Of a stretch of DNA of 39,173 bases, positions 28,814 to 39,173 are shown in pieces. Each line of letters begins with the position of its first letter. The first letter of the stretch is position 1. The position numbers and the translations under genes are program-made. Under the pieces are notes generated by a model. The model worked only from the letters and a program-made list of their open reading frames with translations, was not told the DNA's origin and searched no databases. This DNA is from Dickeya undicola (GTDB lineage Bacteria > Pseudomonadota > Gammaproteobacteria > Enterobacterales > Enterobacteriaceae): assembly GCF_000784735.1 (NCBI RefSeq), contig NZ_JSYG01000038.1, forward strand, positions 1 to 39,173, read 5' to 3'.

Positions 28814-28907
28814 CAATACTGGTATAACAAGGCGATTGGCCGGGATGACGGGTAATCTTTCATCTGGCGGCGTCTGATTTTTCACGATAAGCGCTAAGGA
28901 TTTACGG

Positions 28908-30074
28908 ATGGCCAAAGGTAAAAAGCTTTCTTTTTCGTTCCATACTTACCAGGATTCAGTCACCGGCACCGAAGTGGTGCGTCTCACTCCTCCTGATGTT
29001 ATCTGTCACCGCAACTACTTCTACCAGAAGTGTTTTTCTAATGATGGCAGCAAGCTGTTGTTTGGTGGTGCCTTTGACGGCGCGTGGAACTACTATTTGC
29101 TGGATCTGAAAACCCAGCAGGCAACGCAGTTGACCGAAGGCACCGGCGACAATACCTTCGGTGGTTTCCTGTCTCCAGATGATGACGCACTGTATTATGT
29201 GAAGAACGTTCGTAATCTCATGCGTGTTGACCTGAATACACTGGAAGAAACCAACATTTATCAGGTGCCAGACGATTGGGTCGGATATGGCACTTGGGTT
29301 GCCAACTCTGATTGCACCAAAATGGTCGGTATCGAGATCAAAAAAGAGGATTGGAAACCGCTGACCGACTGGAAAAAATTCCAGGAATTCTACTTCACCA
29401 ATCCATGCTGCCGTTTAATTCGTATCGATCTGAAAACCGGCGAAGCCACCACTATCCTGCAGGAAAAACAGTGGTTGGGTCATCCTATTTACCGCCCAGG
29501 CGACGACAATACGGTGGCATTCTGCCATGAAGGTCCGCATGATCTGGTTGATGCGCGTATGTGGTTCATCAATGAAGATGGATCCAATATGCGTAAGGTG
29601 AAAGAACATGCGCCGGGTGAAAGTTGTACTCACGAGTTCTGGGTGCCGAATGGTTCTGCGTTGGCCTATGTTTCCTATCTGAAAGGCAGCACCAACCGCT
29701 TCATTTGCAGTGTCGACCCGGTAACGCTGGAAAACCGTGAGTTGACTGAAATGCCGCCATGTTCTCACCTGATGAGTAACTACGATGGTACGTTGATGGT
29801 GGGTGATGGATGTAATGCACCTGTCGATGTGAAAGATGATGGTGGCTACAAGATTGAAAACGACCCGTTCTTGTATGTGTTCAATATGAAGACCGGGAAA
29901 CATTTCCAGGTTGCACAACACAACACCTCGTGGGAAGTGCTAGAGGGTGACCGTCAGGTCACACATCCGCATCCATCCTTCACGCCGGATGACAAACATA
30001 TCCTGTTTACGTCTGATGTTGATGGTAAACCGGCGTTGTATCTGGCAAAAGTACCTGATTCTGTTTGGCAATAA
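28908..30074 (+). CDS. ogl: Oligogalacturonate lyase, cytoplasmic
   Basis: The 388-residue polysaccharide lyase of family PL22 splits digalacturonate and unsaturated oligogalacturonides to DKI and galacturonate, the last step before the kdu/kdg pathway. It has no signal peptide, as expected for a cytoplasmic enzyme. Beta-propeller repeats are visible as recurring blade motifs (SxDGSKLLFGG, SPDDDALYYV, TPDDKHILFTS), and conserved His are in CHRNYFYQK, GHPIYRP and THEFWVP. AAGGA precedes the ATG. The KdgR box upstream and kdgR downstream place it in the pectin regulon; in Dickeya the ogl-kdgR order is established. Confidence 0.97.
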   Translation: MAKGKKLSFSFHTYQDSVTGTEVVRLTPPDVICHRNYFYQKCFSNDGSKLLFGGAFDGAWNYYLLDLKTQQATQLTEGTGDNTFGGFLSPDDDALYYVKNVRNLMRVDLNTLEETNIYQVPDDWVGYGTWVANSDCTKMVGIEIKKEDWKPLTDWKKFQEFYFTNPCCRLIRIDLKTGEATTILQEKQWLGHPIYRPGDDNTVAFCHEGPHDLVDARMWFINEDGSNMRKVKEHAPGESCTHEFWVPNGSALAYVSYLKGSTNRFICSVDPVTLENRELTEMPPCSHLMSNYDGTLMVGDGCNAPVDVKDDGGYKIENDPFLYVFNMKTGKHFQVAQHNTSWEVLEGDRQVTHPHPSFTPDDKHILFTSDVDGKPALYLAKVPDSVWQ

Positions 30075-30084
30075 CAGCACCTGC

Positions 30085-30115
30085 AGCCGTGCCCGTTAAG
30101 GGCGCGGTTTTTCGC
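30085..30115 (+). terminator. Terminator of ogl
   Basis: CCGTGCCC (30087-30094) pairs with GGGCGCGG (30100-30107; one G-U), followed by TTTTTCG. It separates ogl from kdgR. Confidence 0.85.
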
Positions 30116-30283
30116 TTTTACAATAAGATTATTAATCCGGCAGTGCCATTATAATGGACGATATTTAATCAGATTGTCAGTTATAGTAATGCCTGATTGC
30201 CATATTCAAAGCGTTCCCTTTATACTAAAACAAGTGTTCTATTTTTTTTAAAACAAAAAATACTGAGTAGGGTAACCACCAAA

Positions 30284-31075
30284 ATGGCTATTGCAGATTT
30301 AGATAAACAACCCGATTCCGTGTCATCTGTCTTAAAGGTTTTTGGTATTTTGCAGGCGTTGGGCGAAGAGCGTGAAATTGGCATTACTGAACTTTCACAG
30401 CGCGTGATGATGTCTAAAAGTACGGTTTATCGTTTCCTGCAGACGATGAAATCTCTGGGATATGTTGCCCAGGAAGGTGAATCAGAGAAGTACTCGTTGA
30501 CGCTGAAATTATTCGAGCTGGGTGCCAAAGCACTGCAGAACGTTGATCTGATCCGCAGTGCGGATATTCAAATGCGTGAATTGTCGACGTTAACACGTGA
30601 AACCATCCATCTCGGTGCATTGGATGAAGATAGCATTGTCTACATCCATAAGATCGATTCCATGTACAACCTACGCATGTATTCGCGTATTGGTCGTCGG
30701 AATCCGCTGCACAGCACGGCGATTGGCAAGGTGTTGCTGGCCTGGCGCGACCGTGAAGAGGTTAAAGAAATTCTGTCTCAGGTGGAATTCAAGCGCAGTA
30801 CTGTGCACACCATCGGTAGTACGGAAGAATTATTGCCTCAGCTTGATCTGGTGCGTCAGCAGGGATATGGCGAAGACAACGAAGAACAGGAAGAAGGGCT
30901 GCGTTGCATCGCGGTTCCGGTATTTGATCGCTTTGGTGTGGTGATTGCTGGCCTGAGCATCTCTTTCCCGACGATTCGTTTCTCGGAAGATAATAAACAT
31001 GAGTATGTTGCCATGTTGCATACGGCGGCGCGCAATATCTCCGATCAAATGGGATATCACGATTATCCGTTCTGA
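30284..31075 (+). CDS. kdgR: Pectin-degradation repressor KdgR
   Basis: The 263-residue IclR-family regulator has an N-terminal winged helix (about residues 15-75, with MSKSTVYRFLQTMKSLGYV as the recognition region) and a C-terminal effector domain that binds 2-keto-3-deoxygluconate. I chose the ATG at 30284 (MAIADLDKQPDS), which gives the known KdgR length; the TTG-led extension upstream is AT-rich and unsupported. It represses pel, ogl, kdu and kdg genes and the out secretion genes in Dickeya. It has its own upstream region behind the ogl terminator. Confidence 0.97.
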   Translation: MAIADLDKQPDSVSSVLKVFGILQALGEEREIGITELSQRVMMSKSTVYRFLQTMKSLGYVAQEGESEKYSLTLKLFELGAKALQNVDLIRSADIQMRELSTLTRETIHLGALDEDSIVYIHKIDSMYNLRMYSRIGRRNPLHSTAIGKVLLAWRDREEVKEILSQVEFKRSTVHTIGSTEELLPQLDLVRQQGYGEDNEEQEEGLRCIAVPVFDRFGVVIAGLSISFPTIRFSEDNKHEYVAMLHTAARNISDQMGYHDYPF

Positions 31076-31105
31076 CATTGAAAGGTGTGCGGTAATCTGA
31101 CCATT

Positions 31106-31132
31106 AGCCTGTCATGGTGACAGGCTTTTTTA
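31106..31132 (+). terminator. Terminator of kdgR
   Basis: GCCTGTCA (31107-31114) and TGACAGGC (31118-31125) form a perfect stem with a 3-nt loop, followed by six T. Confidence 0.92.
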
Positions 31133-31242
31133 TGGGAGAAACACGGCATCCCAGACAAGGAATCTCGGTATGACTGTCGAATTGTCTGTCGGCACAGTGC
31201 TAGAATGCGCGACTGAGTCAGGTTACGTAACAGGTTTTAGAG

Positions 31243-31542
31243 ATGAGTAGTTTTGCTTCAGACATGCTGGAAGTGGTTTTTGTCGCGTTGATTGTGCTAC
31301 TGGTAATTTTGGTCTGGTTCTTTATCAACCGGGCCAGTGTGCGAGCGAATGAACAGATCCGGCTGTTGCATGAAATTGTCGAGCAGCAGAAACAGCAAAT
31401 CGCGCTGTTGCAATCGTTATCCCCCGTGTCAGTACCAGAGACAGTGGAGCAGGAGCCTGCTCCTGAGCAGCCGGTTTCCTTACCGGAAATGAAGGAAAGT
31501 GAGATTGACCCGCTGTTTAAGGACATGATTCCGGAGCGTTAA
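31243..31542 (+). CDS. yebO: YebO-family small membrane protein
   Basis: The 99-residue protein has one N-terminal membrane helix (about residues 9-28) followed by FINRAS and a Gln-rich coiled segment ([20 protein letters not shown]). The tail is acidic and Pro/Glu-rich. This matches E. coli YebO, of unknown function, which lies near kdgR there as well. In E. coli mgrB sits between kdgR and yebO; here the 167-bp gap does not encode it. The ribosome binding site is weak (AGAG). Confidence 0.85.
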   Translation: MSSFASDMLEVVFVALIVLLVILVWFFINRASVRANEQIRLLHEIVEQQKQQIALLQSLSPVSVPETVEQEPAPEQPVSLPEMKESEIDPLFKDMIPER

Positions 31543-31580
31543 TTCTCTGCCCGGCGTATTTATTGGCCGAGGGCATCAAC

Positions 31581-31607
31581 CAGACCCGTAGCCATGACGG
31601 GTCTTTA
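31581..31607 (+). terminator. Terminator of yebO
   Basis: AGACCCGT (31582-31589) pairs with ACGGGTCT (31597-31604), followed by TTACC. The T-run is short. Confidence 0.65.
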
Positions 31608-31809
31608 CCTGTATCTCAATGACGCCAATCCGTATTTCTGCCGCCCTGTTTGGGCTGGATGGGTGGTATCGCCGGAAGCATGGTGCTACTCTACGCCGTC
31701 GGATTAGGGCATTGCTATGCCATCTGATGACAGGGCGGAACTGATTTAACAATTGTGGGTTAAATCCTTTTCCACCGCTCACCTAAATCAAACGCAATTA
31801 TCTTTTGTA
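31608..31809. other. Upstream leader/promoter region of thrS
   Basis: The yebO-thrS gap (about 310 bp in all) carries the yebO terminator, an unassigned promoter region and the thrS mRNA operator at its right end. No gene is supported. Confidence 0.5.
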
Positions 31810-31810
31810 T

Positions 31811-31831
31811 GTGATCTTTCGTGTGGGTCAC
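31811..31831 (+). promoter_or_regulatory. thrS translational operator (tRNA-Thr mimic, domain 2)
   Basis: GTGATC (31811-31816) pairs with GGTCAC (31826-31831) around a 9-nt loop containing CGT (31820-31822), the Thr anticodon mimic. The hairpin ends 22 nt before the ATG. The sequence from here to the start codon is close to the E. coli thrS operator, where threonyl-tRNA synthetase binds to block its own translation. Confidence 0.82.
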
Positions 31832-31853
31832 CACTGCAAATAAGGGAATTTAC

Positions 31854-33782
31854 ATGCCTGTTATTACGCTTCCTGACGGCAGTCAGCGTCATTATGACCA
31901 TGCCGTTTCTCCTCTTGATGTCGCATTGGATATCGGCCCTGGCTTGGCAAAAGCTTGTGTTGCCGGTCGAGTGAATGGTGAACTGGTTGATGCTGTCGAT
32001 TTGATCGAGTCCGACGCACAGCTGTCCATCATCACGGCCAAAGATGAAGAGGGGATGGAAATTATTCGCCATTCTTGCGCGCATTTGCTGGGCCATGCCA
32101 TCAAGCAGTTGTGGCCGGACACCAAAATGGCGATCGGTCCGGTGATCGACAATGGCTTTTACTATGACGTTGATCTAGACCGTACCCTGACTCAGGAAGA
32201 TCTGGACCTGCTTGAAAAGCGGATGCATGAGCTGGCGGGTAAAGACTACGACGTTATCAAGAAAAAAGTCAGTTGGCAGGAAGCGCGTGATACGTTTGTA
32301 GCGCGTGGCGAAAGCTACAAAGTGGCGATTCTGGATGAAAACATCAGCCATGATGACCGTCCGGGGTTATACCACCATGAAGAATATATCGATATGTGCC
32401 GTGGACCGCACGTACCGAACATGCGTTTCTGTCATCATTTCAAACTGCAGAAAACCTCAGGTGCTTACTGGCGCGGCGACAGCAAGAATAAAATGTTGCA
32501 GCGTATCTATGGCACCGCCTGGGCAGACAAGAAACAACTGAGCGCCTATTTACAGCGTCTTGAAGAAGCCGCCAAGCGTGACCACCGCAAAATCGGCAAG
32601 CAGCTGGACCTGTATCACATGCAGGAAGAAGCACCGGGAATGGTATTCTGGCATAACGATGGCTGGACTATTTTCCGTGAGCTGGAAGCCTTCGTGCGTA
32701 TGAAGCTCAAAGCGTACCAATATCAGGAAGTGAAAGGTCCGTTCATGATGGACCGCGTGCTGTGGGAAAAAACCGGACACTGGGAAAACTACAAAGAGGC
32801 CATGTTCACGACGTCGTCTGAGAACCGTGAATATTGCATCAAACCGATGAACTGCCCAGGCCACGTGCAGATCTTCAATCAAGGGCTGAAATCCTATCGC
32901 GACCTGCCGCTGCGTATGGCAGAGTTCGGCAGTTGCCATCGTAATGAGCCGTCGGGTTCTTTGCATGGTTTGATGCGTGTGCGTGGCTTCACACAGGATG
33001 ATGCCCACATCTTCTGTACCGAAGAGCAGGTGCGTGATGAAGTGAACAGCTGCATCAAGATGGTGTATGACATGTACAGCACCTTCGGTTTTGAAAAAAT
33101 CGTGGTGAAACTGTCAACACGTCCTGAAAAACGTATCGGCAGCGATGACATGTGGGATCGCGCGGAAGAAGATTTGGCCGCTGCGCTGACTGAAAACGGC
33201 ATTCCGTTCGACTATCAGCCGGGCGAGGGCGCATTTTACGGTCCGAAAATCGAGTTCACCCTGCATGACTGCCTGGATCGTGCCTGGCAGTGCGGTACGG
33301 TACAGCTTGACTTCTCGCTGCCGGGCCGCCTGAGTGCCTCCTATGTTGGCGAAAACAACGAGCGTCAGGTGCCGGTAATGATTCACCGCGCGATATTGGG
33401 GTCGATGGAGCGTTTTATCGGGATTCTGACCGAAGAATTCGCTGGCTTCTTCCCAACCTGGCTGGCACCGGTACAGGCTGTGGTGATGAATATCACCGAT
33501 ACACAGTCTGATTATGTCAGCGAATTGACAAGAAAATTGCAAGATGCAGGGATTCGCGTTAAAGCGGACTTGAGAAATGAGAAGATAGGCTTTAAAATCC
33601 GCGAGCACACTTTACGGCGTGTTCCCTATATGCTTGTTTGTGGCGACAAAGAGGTGGAGGCAGGCAAAGTGGCTGTCCGTACCCGCCGCGGCAAGGACCT
33701 GGGAAGCATGGACGTCAGTGAAGTAATCACGAAGCTGCAGGAAGAGATTCGCAGCCGTAGTCTTCATCAGTTGGAGGAATAA
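31854..33782 (+). CDS. thrS: Threonyl-tRNA synthetase
   Basis: The 642-residue class II synthetase has the length of the E. coli enzyme. It has an N-terminal TGS and editing domain ([12 protein letters not shown], residues about 70-80), a catalytic core with zinc ligand Cys334 in MNCPGH and the motif 2 Arg region (RNEPSG), and a C-terminal anticodon domain. The ATG at 31854 is chosen because it gives the family N-terminus and has AAGGGAA upstream; an in-frame GTG at 31821 lies inside the operator. It is the first gene of the operon with infC. Confidence 0.98.
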   Translation: MPVITLPDGSQRHYDHAVSPLDVALDIGPGLAKACVAGRVNGELVDAVDLIESDAQLSIITAKDEEGMEIIRHSCAHLLGHAIKQLWPDTKMAIGPVIDNGFYYDVDLDRTLTQEDLDLLEKRMHELAGKDYDVIKKKVSWQEARDTFVARGESYKVAILDENISHDDRPGLYHHEEYIDMCRGPHVPNMRFCHHFKLQKTSGAYWRGDSKNKMLQRIYGTAWADKKQLSAYLQRLEEAAKRDHRKIGKQLDLYHMQEEAPGMVFWHNDGWTIFRELEAFVRMKLKAYQYQEVKGPFMMDRVLWEKTGHWENYKEAMFTTSSENREYCIKPMNCPGHVQIFNQGLKSYRDLPLRMAEFGSCHRNEPSGSLHGLMRVRGFTQDDAHIFCTEEQVRDEVNSCIKMVYDMYSTFGFEKIVVKLSTRPEKRIGSDDMWDRAEEDLAAALTENGIPFDYQPGEGAFYGPKIEFTLHDCLDRAWQCGTVQLDFSLPGRLSASYVGENNERQVPVMIHRAILGSMERFIGILTEEFAGFFPTWLAPVQAVVMNITDTQSDYVSELTRKLQDAGIRVKADLRNEKIGFKIREHTLRRVPYMLVCGDKEVEAGKVAVRTRRGKDLGSMDVSEVITKLQEEIRSRSLHQLEE

Positions 33783-33785
33783 GGT

Positions 33786-34328
33786 ATTAAAGGCGGAAAA
33801 CGAGTTCAACCGGCGCGTCCTAATCGCATCAACAGAGAAATTCGCGCACAAGAGGTACGTCTTACAGGCGTTGATGGCGAACAGATCGGTATTGTCAGCC
33901 TGAATGAAGCGTTAGAGAAAGCTGAGGAAGCAGGAGTTGATTTAGTTGAAATCAGCCCGAATGCTGAGCCGCCGGTTTGCCGAATCATGGATTACGGCAA
34001 GTTCCTCTATGAGAAGAGTAAGGCCACCAAAGAACAGAAGAAGAAGCAAAAAGTTATTCAGGTCAAGGAAATCAAATTCCGGCCTGGTACCGATGATGGC
34101 GACTATCAGGTCAAACTACGCAACCTGGTTCGCTTTCTGGAAGATGGTGACAAAGCTAAAATCACGCTGCGTTTCCGCGGCCGTGAAATGGCACACCAGC
34201 AGATCGGCATCGAAATGCTTAATCGCATTCGTGACGACCTGAATGAATTGTCTGTCGTCGAGTCGTTCCCTAGTAAGATCGAAGGGCGTCAGATGATTAT
34301 GGTGCTGGCACCGAAGAAGAAACAGTAA
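33786..34328 (+). CDS. infC: Translation initiation factor IF-3, AUU start
   Basis: The 180-residue product starts at the rare ATT (33786-33788), 3 bp behind the thrS stop, with AAGG (33781-33784) before it. From there the protein reads [15 protein letters not shown], matching E. coli IF3, whose AUU start lets IF3 repress its own translation. The N-domain, lysine-rich linker ([11 protein letters not shown]) and C-domain ending APKKKQ are complete. Without the AUU start only a truncated frame from an internal ATG is seen. Confidence 0.97.
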   Translation: MKGGKRVQPARPNRINREIRAQEVRLTGVDGEQIGIVSLNEALEKAEEAGVDLVEISPNAEPPVCRIMDYGKFLYEKSKATKEQKKKQKVIQVKEIKFRPGTDDGDYQVKLRNLVRFLEDGDKAKITLRFRGREMAHQQIGIEMLNRIRDDLNELSVVESFPSKIEGRQMIMVLAPKKKQ

Positions 34329-34347
34329 GGCACTCAAGTAACAGGTT

Positions 34348-34376
34348 CCGCGCTGCTGTTGTGTGGCGCGGGTTTT
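34348..34376 (+). promoter_or_regulatory. Hairpin between infC and rpmI, likely part of the L20 operator
   Basis: CCGCGC (34348-34353) pairs with GCGCGG (34366-34371), followed by TTTTG. In E. coli ribosomal protein L20 represses rpmI-rplT translation by binding structures in this region. Confidence 0.45.
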
Positions 34377-34403
34377 GTTCGCCTTATCTGATTCATTGTT
34401 TAA

Positions 34404-34622
<219 letters not shown>

Positions 34623-34647
34623 GTAACCTTTTTTTAATTCAGAATAA

Positions 34648-35022
<375 letters not shown>

Positions 35023-35029
35023 GTCAGTG

Positions 35030-35056
35030 AAAGAGGGAGCTTGTCTCCCTCTTTTC
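35030..35056 (+). terminator. Terminator behind rplT
   Basis: AAGAGGGAG (35031-35039) pairs with CTCCCTCTT (35045-35053), a 9-bp stem with a 5-nt loop and TTTT overlap. Confidence 0.8.
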
Positions 35057-35186
35057 GTCTTTAGCGTTGGTTGAAAGCTGATAACGCTCCGTAATTGCTG
35101 ACGAAAAACTTTCGGAAAGAGCGAAATTGGTATATTGTCAACGGGTTAGACAATAATTAGCTAAACAACAATAAGGTAACGCAAGT

Positions 35187-35231
35187 ATGAACGCTGCTAT
35201 TTTCCGTTTCTTTTTTTACTTTAGCGCCTGA
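35187..35231 (+). CDS. pheM: pheST leader peptide PheM
   Basis: The ATG at 35187 encodes MNAAIFRFFFYFSA, with five Phe of 14 residues, ending in TGA at 35231. This is the attenuation leader of the pheST operon and nearly identical to the E. coli peptide. Ribosome stalling at Phe codons when Phe-tRNA is short prevents the terminator that follows. Confidence 0.95.
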   Translation: MNAAIFRFFFYFSA

Positions 35232-35277
35232 ACGTCGGGGGCTTTGCGCGTAAGAATAGAAACGAAAAGTAGCGCCT

Positions 35278-35304
35278 AAGCCTCCTCTGTGGAGGCTTTT
35301 TTAT
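35278..35304 (+). terminator. pheST attenuator terminator
   Basis: AAGCCTCC (35278-35285) pairs with GGAGGCTT (35291-35298), followed by a T-rich tract. It is the terminator arm of the pheM-controlled attenuator. Confidence 0.9.
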
Positions 35305-35353
35305 TGGACCCAATTCCTGAATCCGTAGGTAGTGTTAGCGTCCGGCGTACTGA

Positions 35354-36394
<1,041 letters not shown>

Positions 36395-36409
36395 GGCAGG
36401 AATATCAAC

Positions 36410-38797
36410 ATGAAATTCAGTGAACTCTGGTTACGGGAATGGGTTAACCCAGCTATCAGCAGCGATGCCTTATCTGAACAAATCACCATGGCCGGTCTGG
36501 AAGTGGACGGCATTGAACCAGTTGCAGGCGCGTTCCACGGTGTGGTTGTTGGGGAAGTGGTGGAATGTGCACAGCATCCCAACGCGGACAAATTGCGGGT
36601 GACGAAAGTTAACGTCGGCGGTGATCGCTTGCTGGATATCGTTTGTGGCGCGCCTAATTGCCGTCAGGGCCTCAAGGTTGCGGTGGCGACCGTAGGTGCC
36701 GTTCTGCCGGGCGATTTCAAAATCAAGGCAGCCAAGCTGCGTGGGGAACCGTCTGAAGGGATGTTGTGCTCTTTCTCCGAGCTGGGTATTTCCGATGATC
36801 ACAACGGTATTATCGAATTGCCTTCTGACGCACCGCTGGGCACCGACATCCGCGAATACCTGAAGTTGGATGACAATACCATCGAAATCAGCGTGACCCC
36901 GAACCGTGCCGACTGCCTGGGGATTCTGGGTGTGGCGCGTGACGTTGCGGTGCTGAATGAGCAGGCACTGGCTACACCAGCTATCGAACCGGTCAGTGCG
37001 ACTATCGCCGACCGTTTCCCGATTCAGGTGGATGCCACTGAAGCCTGTCCGCGCTATCTGGGACGTGTAGTCAAAGGAATCAACGTTAAGGCCGCCACAC
37101 CACTGTGGATGCGCGAAAAATTGCGTCGTTGCGGTATCCGCTCTATTGATCCGGTCGTGGATGTCACCAACTATGTGCTGCTGGAACTGGGGCAGCCGAT
37201 GCACGCGTTTGACCTTAACCGTCTGGAAGGTGGCATCGTGGTACGCATGGCGAAAGAAGGGGAGCCTCTGCGTCTGCTGGACGGCACTGACGCTACGCTG
37301 AGTACCGATACCCTGGTGATTGCCGATCATCAAAAAGCGCTAGCTATGGGCGGCATCTTTGGTGGTGAGCATTCTGGTGTGAATGACAACACGCAGGATG
37401 TGCTGCTGGAGTGTGCTTACTTCAATCCGCTGTCGATCACAGGGCGTGCGCGCCGTTACGGCCTGCATACTGACGCATCGCACCGCTATGAGCGTGGCGT
37501 GGACCCGGCATTGCAGCATCAGGCGATGGAGCGTGCAACCCGCCTGCTGCTGGATATCTGCGGCGGTGAAGCGGGCCCGGTGGTGGAGGTGGTTAGTGAG
37601 AAAGACCTGCCAACGCGTGCCACTATCACGCTGCGCCGCGACAAGCTGGATCGTCTGATCGGTCATGTGATTTCCGATGAGAAAGTCAGTGACATTCTGA
37701 ATCGCCTGGGATGCCAGGTCACTAAAACTGCCGATGGCTGGCAGGCGGTGGCACCGAGCTGGCGTTTCGATATGGAGATTGAGGAAGATTTGGTGGAGGA
37801 AGTGGCGCGTGTTTACGGCTACAACAACATTCCGAATATTCCTACTCAGGCACCGCTGAAGATGACGCAACATCGCGAGGCAGATCTGGCGCTTAAGCGT
37901 GTGAAAACCTTGCTGGTCGATCACGGCTTCCAGGAAGCGATTACGTACAGCTTCGTCGATCCCAAAATTCAGTCGCTGATTCACCCTGGTGAAGAGGCGC
38001 TGATTCTCCCGAGCCCGATTTCGGTGGAAATGTCTGCGATGCGCCTGTCGCTATGGAGCGGTCTGTTGGGGGCGGTGGTGTATAACCAGAATCGCCAGCA
38101 AAGCCGACTGCGCCTGTTTGAGAGCGGCCTGCGCTTTGTTCCGGATCAGAACGCCGATTTGGGCGTGCGTCAGGAAACCATGCTGGCGGGCGTGATTACC
38201 GGCACCCGTTACGAAGAGCACTGGGATCTGGCGCGTCAGGCGGTTGACTTCTATGATTTAAAAGGTGATTTGGAAGCCGTATTGGCATTGACCGGGAAAC
38301 TGTCTGTACTTGAGTTCCGGGCTGAAAGTCATCCGGCGTTGCATCCAGGACAGACTGCGGCCATTTATCTGGCTGGCGAGCGCATCGGTTACATCGGTGT
38401 GATTCACCCGGAGCTGGAGCGCAAGCTGGATCTGAACGGGCGCACCGTGGTGTTTGAAGTCCTGTGGGACAAGCTTGCCGAGCGCGTGGTGCCTGAAGCG
38501 GCGGACATTTCCCGTTTCCCGGCGAATCGTCGTGATATCGCTGTGGTGGTGGCTGAAAGCGTGCCAGCGGGCGACGTTTTGGCTGAGTGCAAGAAAGTTG
38601 GCGCAAATCAGTTAGTTGGCGTAAACTTATTTGACGTGTACCGGGGCAAGGGCGTAGCGGAAGGGTATAAGAGTCTGGCTATTAGTCTGGTATTGCAGGA
38701 TACCGCTCGTACACTGGCAGAAGAGGAAATTGCCGCTACGGTTGCACAATGCGTAGCAGCACTAAAACAGCGATTCCAAGCATCCTTGAGGGATTAA
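36410..38797 (+). CDS. pheT: Phenylalanyl-tRNA synthetase beta subunit
   Basis: The 795-residue beta subunit has the E. coli length. It has an N-terminal tRNA-binding domain (residues about 39-148, [14 protein letters not shown]), the B3/B4 editing module, the B5 domain and the C-terminal ferredoxin-like anticodon-binding domain ([14 protein letters not shown]). It supplies editing of Tyr-tRNA-Phe. ihfA starts 3 bp after its stop. Confidence 0.98.
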   Translation: MKFSELWLREWVNPAISSDALSEQITMAGLEVDGIEPVAGAFHGVVVGEVVECAQHPNADKLRVTKVNVGGDRLLDIVCGAPNCRQGLKVAVATVGAVLPGDFKIKAAKLRGEPSEGMLCSFSELGISDDHNGIIELPSDAPLGTDIREYLKLDDNTIEISVTPNRADCLGILGVARDVAVLNEQALATPAIEPVSATIADRFPIQVDATEACPRYLGRVVKGINVKAATPLWMREKLRRCGIRSIDPVVDVTNYVLLELGQPMHAFDLNRLEGGIVVRMAKEGEPLRLLDGTDATLSTDTLVIADHQKALAMGGIFGGEHSGVNDNTQDVLLECAYFNPLSITGRARRYGLHTDASHRYERGVDPALQHQAMERATRLLLDICGGEAGPVVEVVSEKDLPTRATITLRRDKLDRLIGHVISDEKVSDILNRLGCQVTKTADGWQAVAPSWRFDMEIEEDLVEEVARVYGYNNIPNIPTQAPLKMTQHREADLALKRVKTLLVDHGFQEAITYSFVDPKIQSLIHPGEEALILPSPISVEMSAMRLSLWSGLLGAVVYNQNRQQSRLRLFESGLRFVPDQNADLGVRQETMLAGVITGTRYEEHWDLARQAVDFYDLKGDLEAVLALTGKLSVLEFRAESHPALHPGQTAAIYLAGERIGYIGVIHPELERKLDLNGRTVVFEVLWDKLAERVVPEAADISRFPANRRDIAVVVAESVPAGDVLAECKKVGANQLVGVNLFDVYRGKGVAEGYKSLAISLVLQDTARTLAEEEIAATVAQCVAALKQRFQASLRD

Positions 38798-38800
38798 CCT

Positions 38801-39100
38801 ATGGCGCTTACTAAAGCTGAAATGTCTGAATACCTGTTTGAAAAGCTTGGGCTCAGCAAACGGGATGCCAAAGAGCTCGTCGAGTTGTTTTTCGAAGAAG
38901 TTCGGCGTGCTCTGGAAAATGGTGAGCAGGTTAAGTTGTCGGGGTTTGGCAACTTTGATTTGCGGGACAAGAACCAGCGCCCGGGACGTAACCCAAAAAC
39001 CGGCGAAGATATTCCGATTACGGCGCGTCGGGTTGTTACGTTCCGTCCAGGGCAGAAATTAAAGAGCAGGGTGGAAAACGCATCACCCAAAGAGTCTTGA
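38801..39100 (+). CDS. ihfA: Integration host factor alpha subunit
   Basis: The 99-residue DNA-bending protein ([28 protein letters not shown]...) has the family DNA-intercalating Pro region ([11 protein letters not shown]) and a C-terminal helix. IHF is a heterodimer with IhfB. It overlaps the pheST transcription unit as in E. coli, where it can also be expressed from a promoter inside pheT. Its stop codon lies in a short tandem duplication. Confidence 0.98.
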   Translation: MALTKAEMSEYLFEKLGLSKRDAKELVELFFEEVRRALENGEQVKLSGFGNFDLRDKNQRPGRNPKTGEDIPITARRVVTFRPGQKLKSRVENASPKES

Positions 39101-39132
39101 TTTGGCAAAAAGAATCTTGATTTGACAAAAAG
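39095..39132 (+). repeat. Tandem 20-bp duplication at the ihfA stop codon
   Basis: TCTTGATTTGGCAAAAAG (39095-39112) recurs at 39115-39132 with a single difference (G to A). The first copy contains the ihfA stop codon, and the second leads into the terminator stem. Confidence 0.8.
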
Positions 39133-39155
39133 GCCGCATTAGCGGCCTTTTTCTT
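39127..39155 (+). terminator. Terminator of the pheST-ihfA operon
   Basis: AAAAAGGCCGC (39127-39137) pairs with GCGGCCTTTTT (39142-39152), an 11-bp stem with a 4-nt loop and T-run. Confidence 0.92.
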
Positions 39156-39173
39156 GTCTATAGAAAACCCCCA

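Overview
The window is enterobacterial, and Dickeya (Pectobacteriaceae) is by far the best fit. The decisive evidence is a cytoplasmic oligogalacturonate lyase gene (ogl) directly followed by kdgR, with a KdgR-box-like palindrome in front of ogl; this is the pectin-catabolism arrangement of soft-rot bacteria. The rest is E. coli-like core synteny: pepT-roxA-phoQ-phoP-purB-hflD-mnmA-nudJ-rluE-icd, htpX, kdgR-yebO, and thrS-infC-rpmI-rplT-pheM-pheST-ihfA. The species cannot be fixed from sequence alone.

Region 1 (1-5000) is accessory. It starts inside a very large hemagglutinin-repeat CdiA/HecA-type exoprotein, which ends in a VENN motif, a low-complexity linker and a small AT-rich C-terminal toxin domain. 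An overlapping AT-rich gene, presumed to be the immunity gene cdiI, follows. Behind them on the other strand lie decayed remnants of an XRE-type regulator and a SymE-like toxin gene.

Region 2 (5000-9250) is a compact metabolic module and the most interesting part of the window. It encodes a full-length pyruvate formate-lyase paralogue with no activase beside it, an acryloyl-CoA reductase (AcuI/YhdH) and a convergent TetR-family regulator of AcuR/NemR type. The two enzyme genes carry an almost identical 19-bp element upstream (18 of 19 bases), which is best read as a shared operator for the TetR protein. I infer an electrophile- or acrylate-responsive regulon.

Region 3 (9250-14330) holds ferrous iron uptake, with two FeoA-domain proteins, FeoB and FeoC behind FNR-like and Fur-like sites, then pepT. 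Region 4 (14380-23010, minus strand) runs rluE-nudJ-mnmA-hflD-purB-phoP-phoQ-roxA. A PhoP box with a properly spaced -10 lies upstream of phoP, and a terminator-like hairpin separates phoP from a TTG-started phoQ. Several gaps contain perfect hairpins.

Region 5 (23140-31540, plus strand) holds icd, an 822-bp AT-rich gap with a terminator-like hairpin, a GAF-PAS-GGDEF-EAL cyclic-di-GMP protein, htpX behind CpxR-like and sigma-32-like sites, ogl, kdgR and yebO. Region 6 (31540-39173) is the translation operon. It includes the thrS mRNA operator, the AUU-started infC, the pheM attenuator, pheST and ihfA. Several regulated systems meet here: pectin breakdown (KdgR/Ogl), Mg2+/envelope sensing (PhoPQ), iron (Feo), c-di-GMP and contact-dependent competition.
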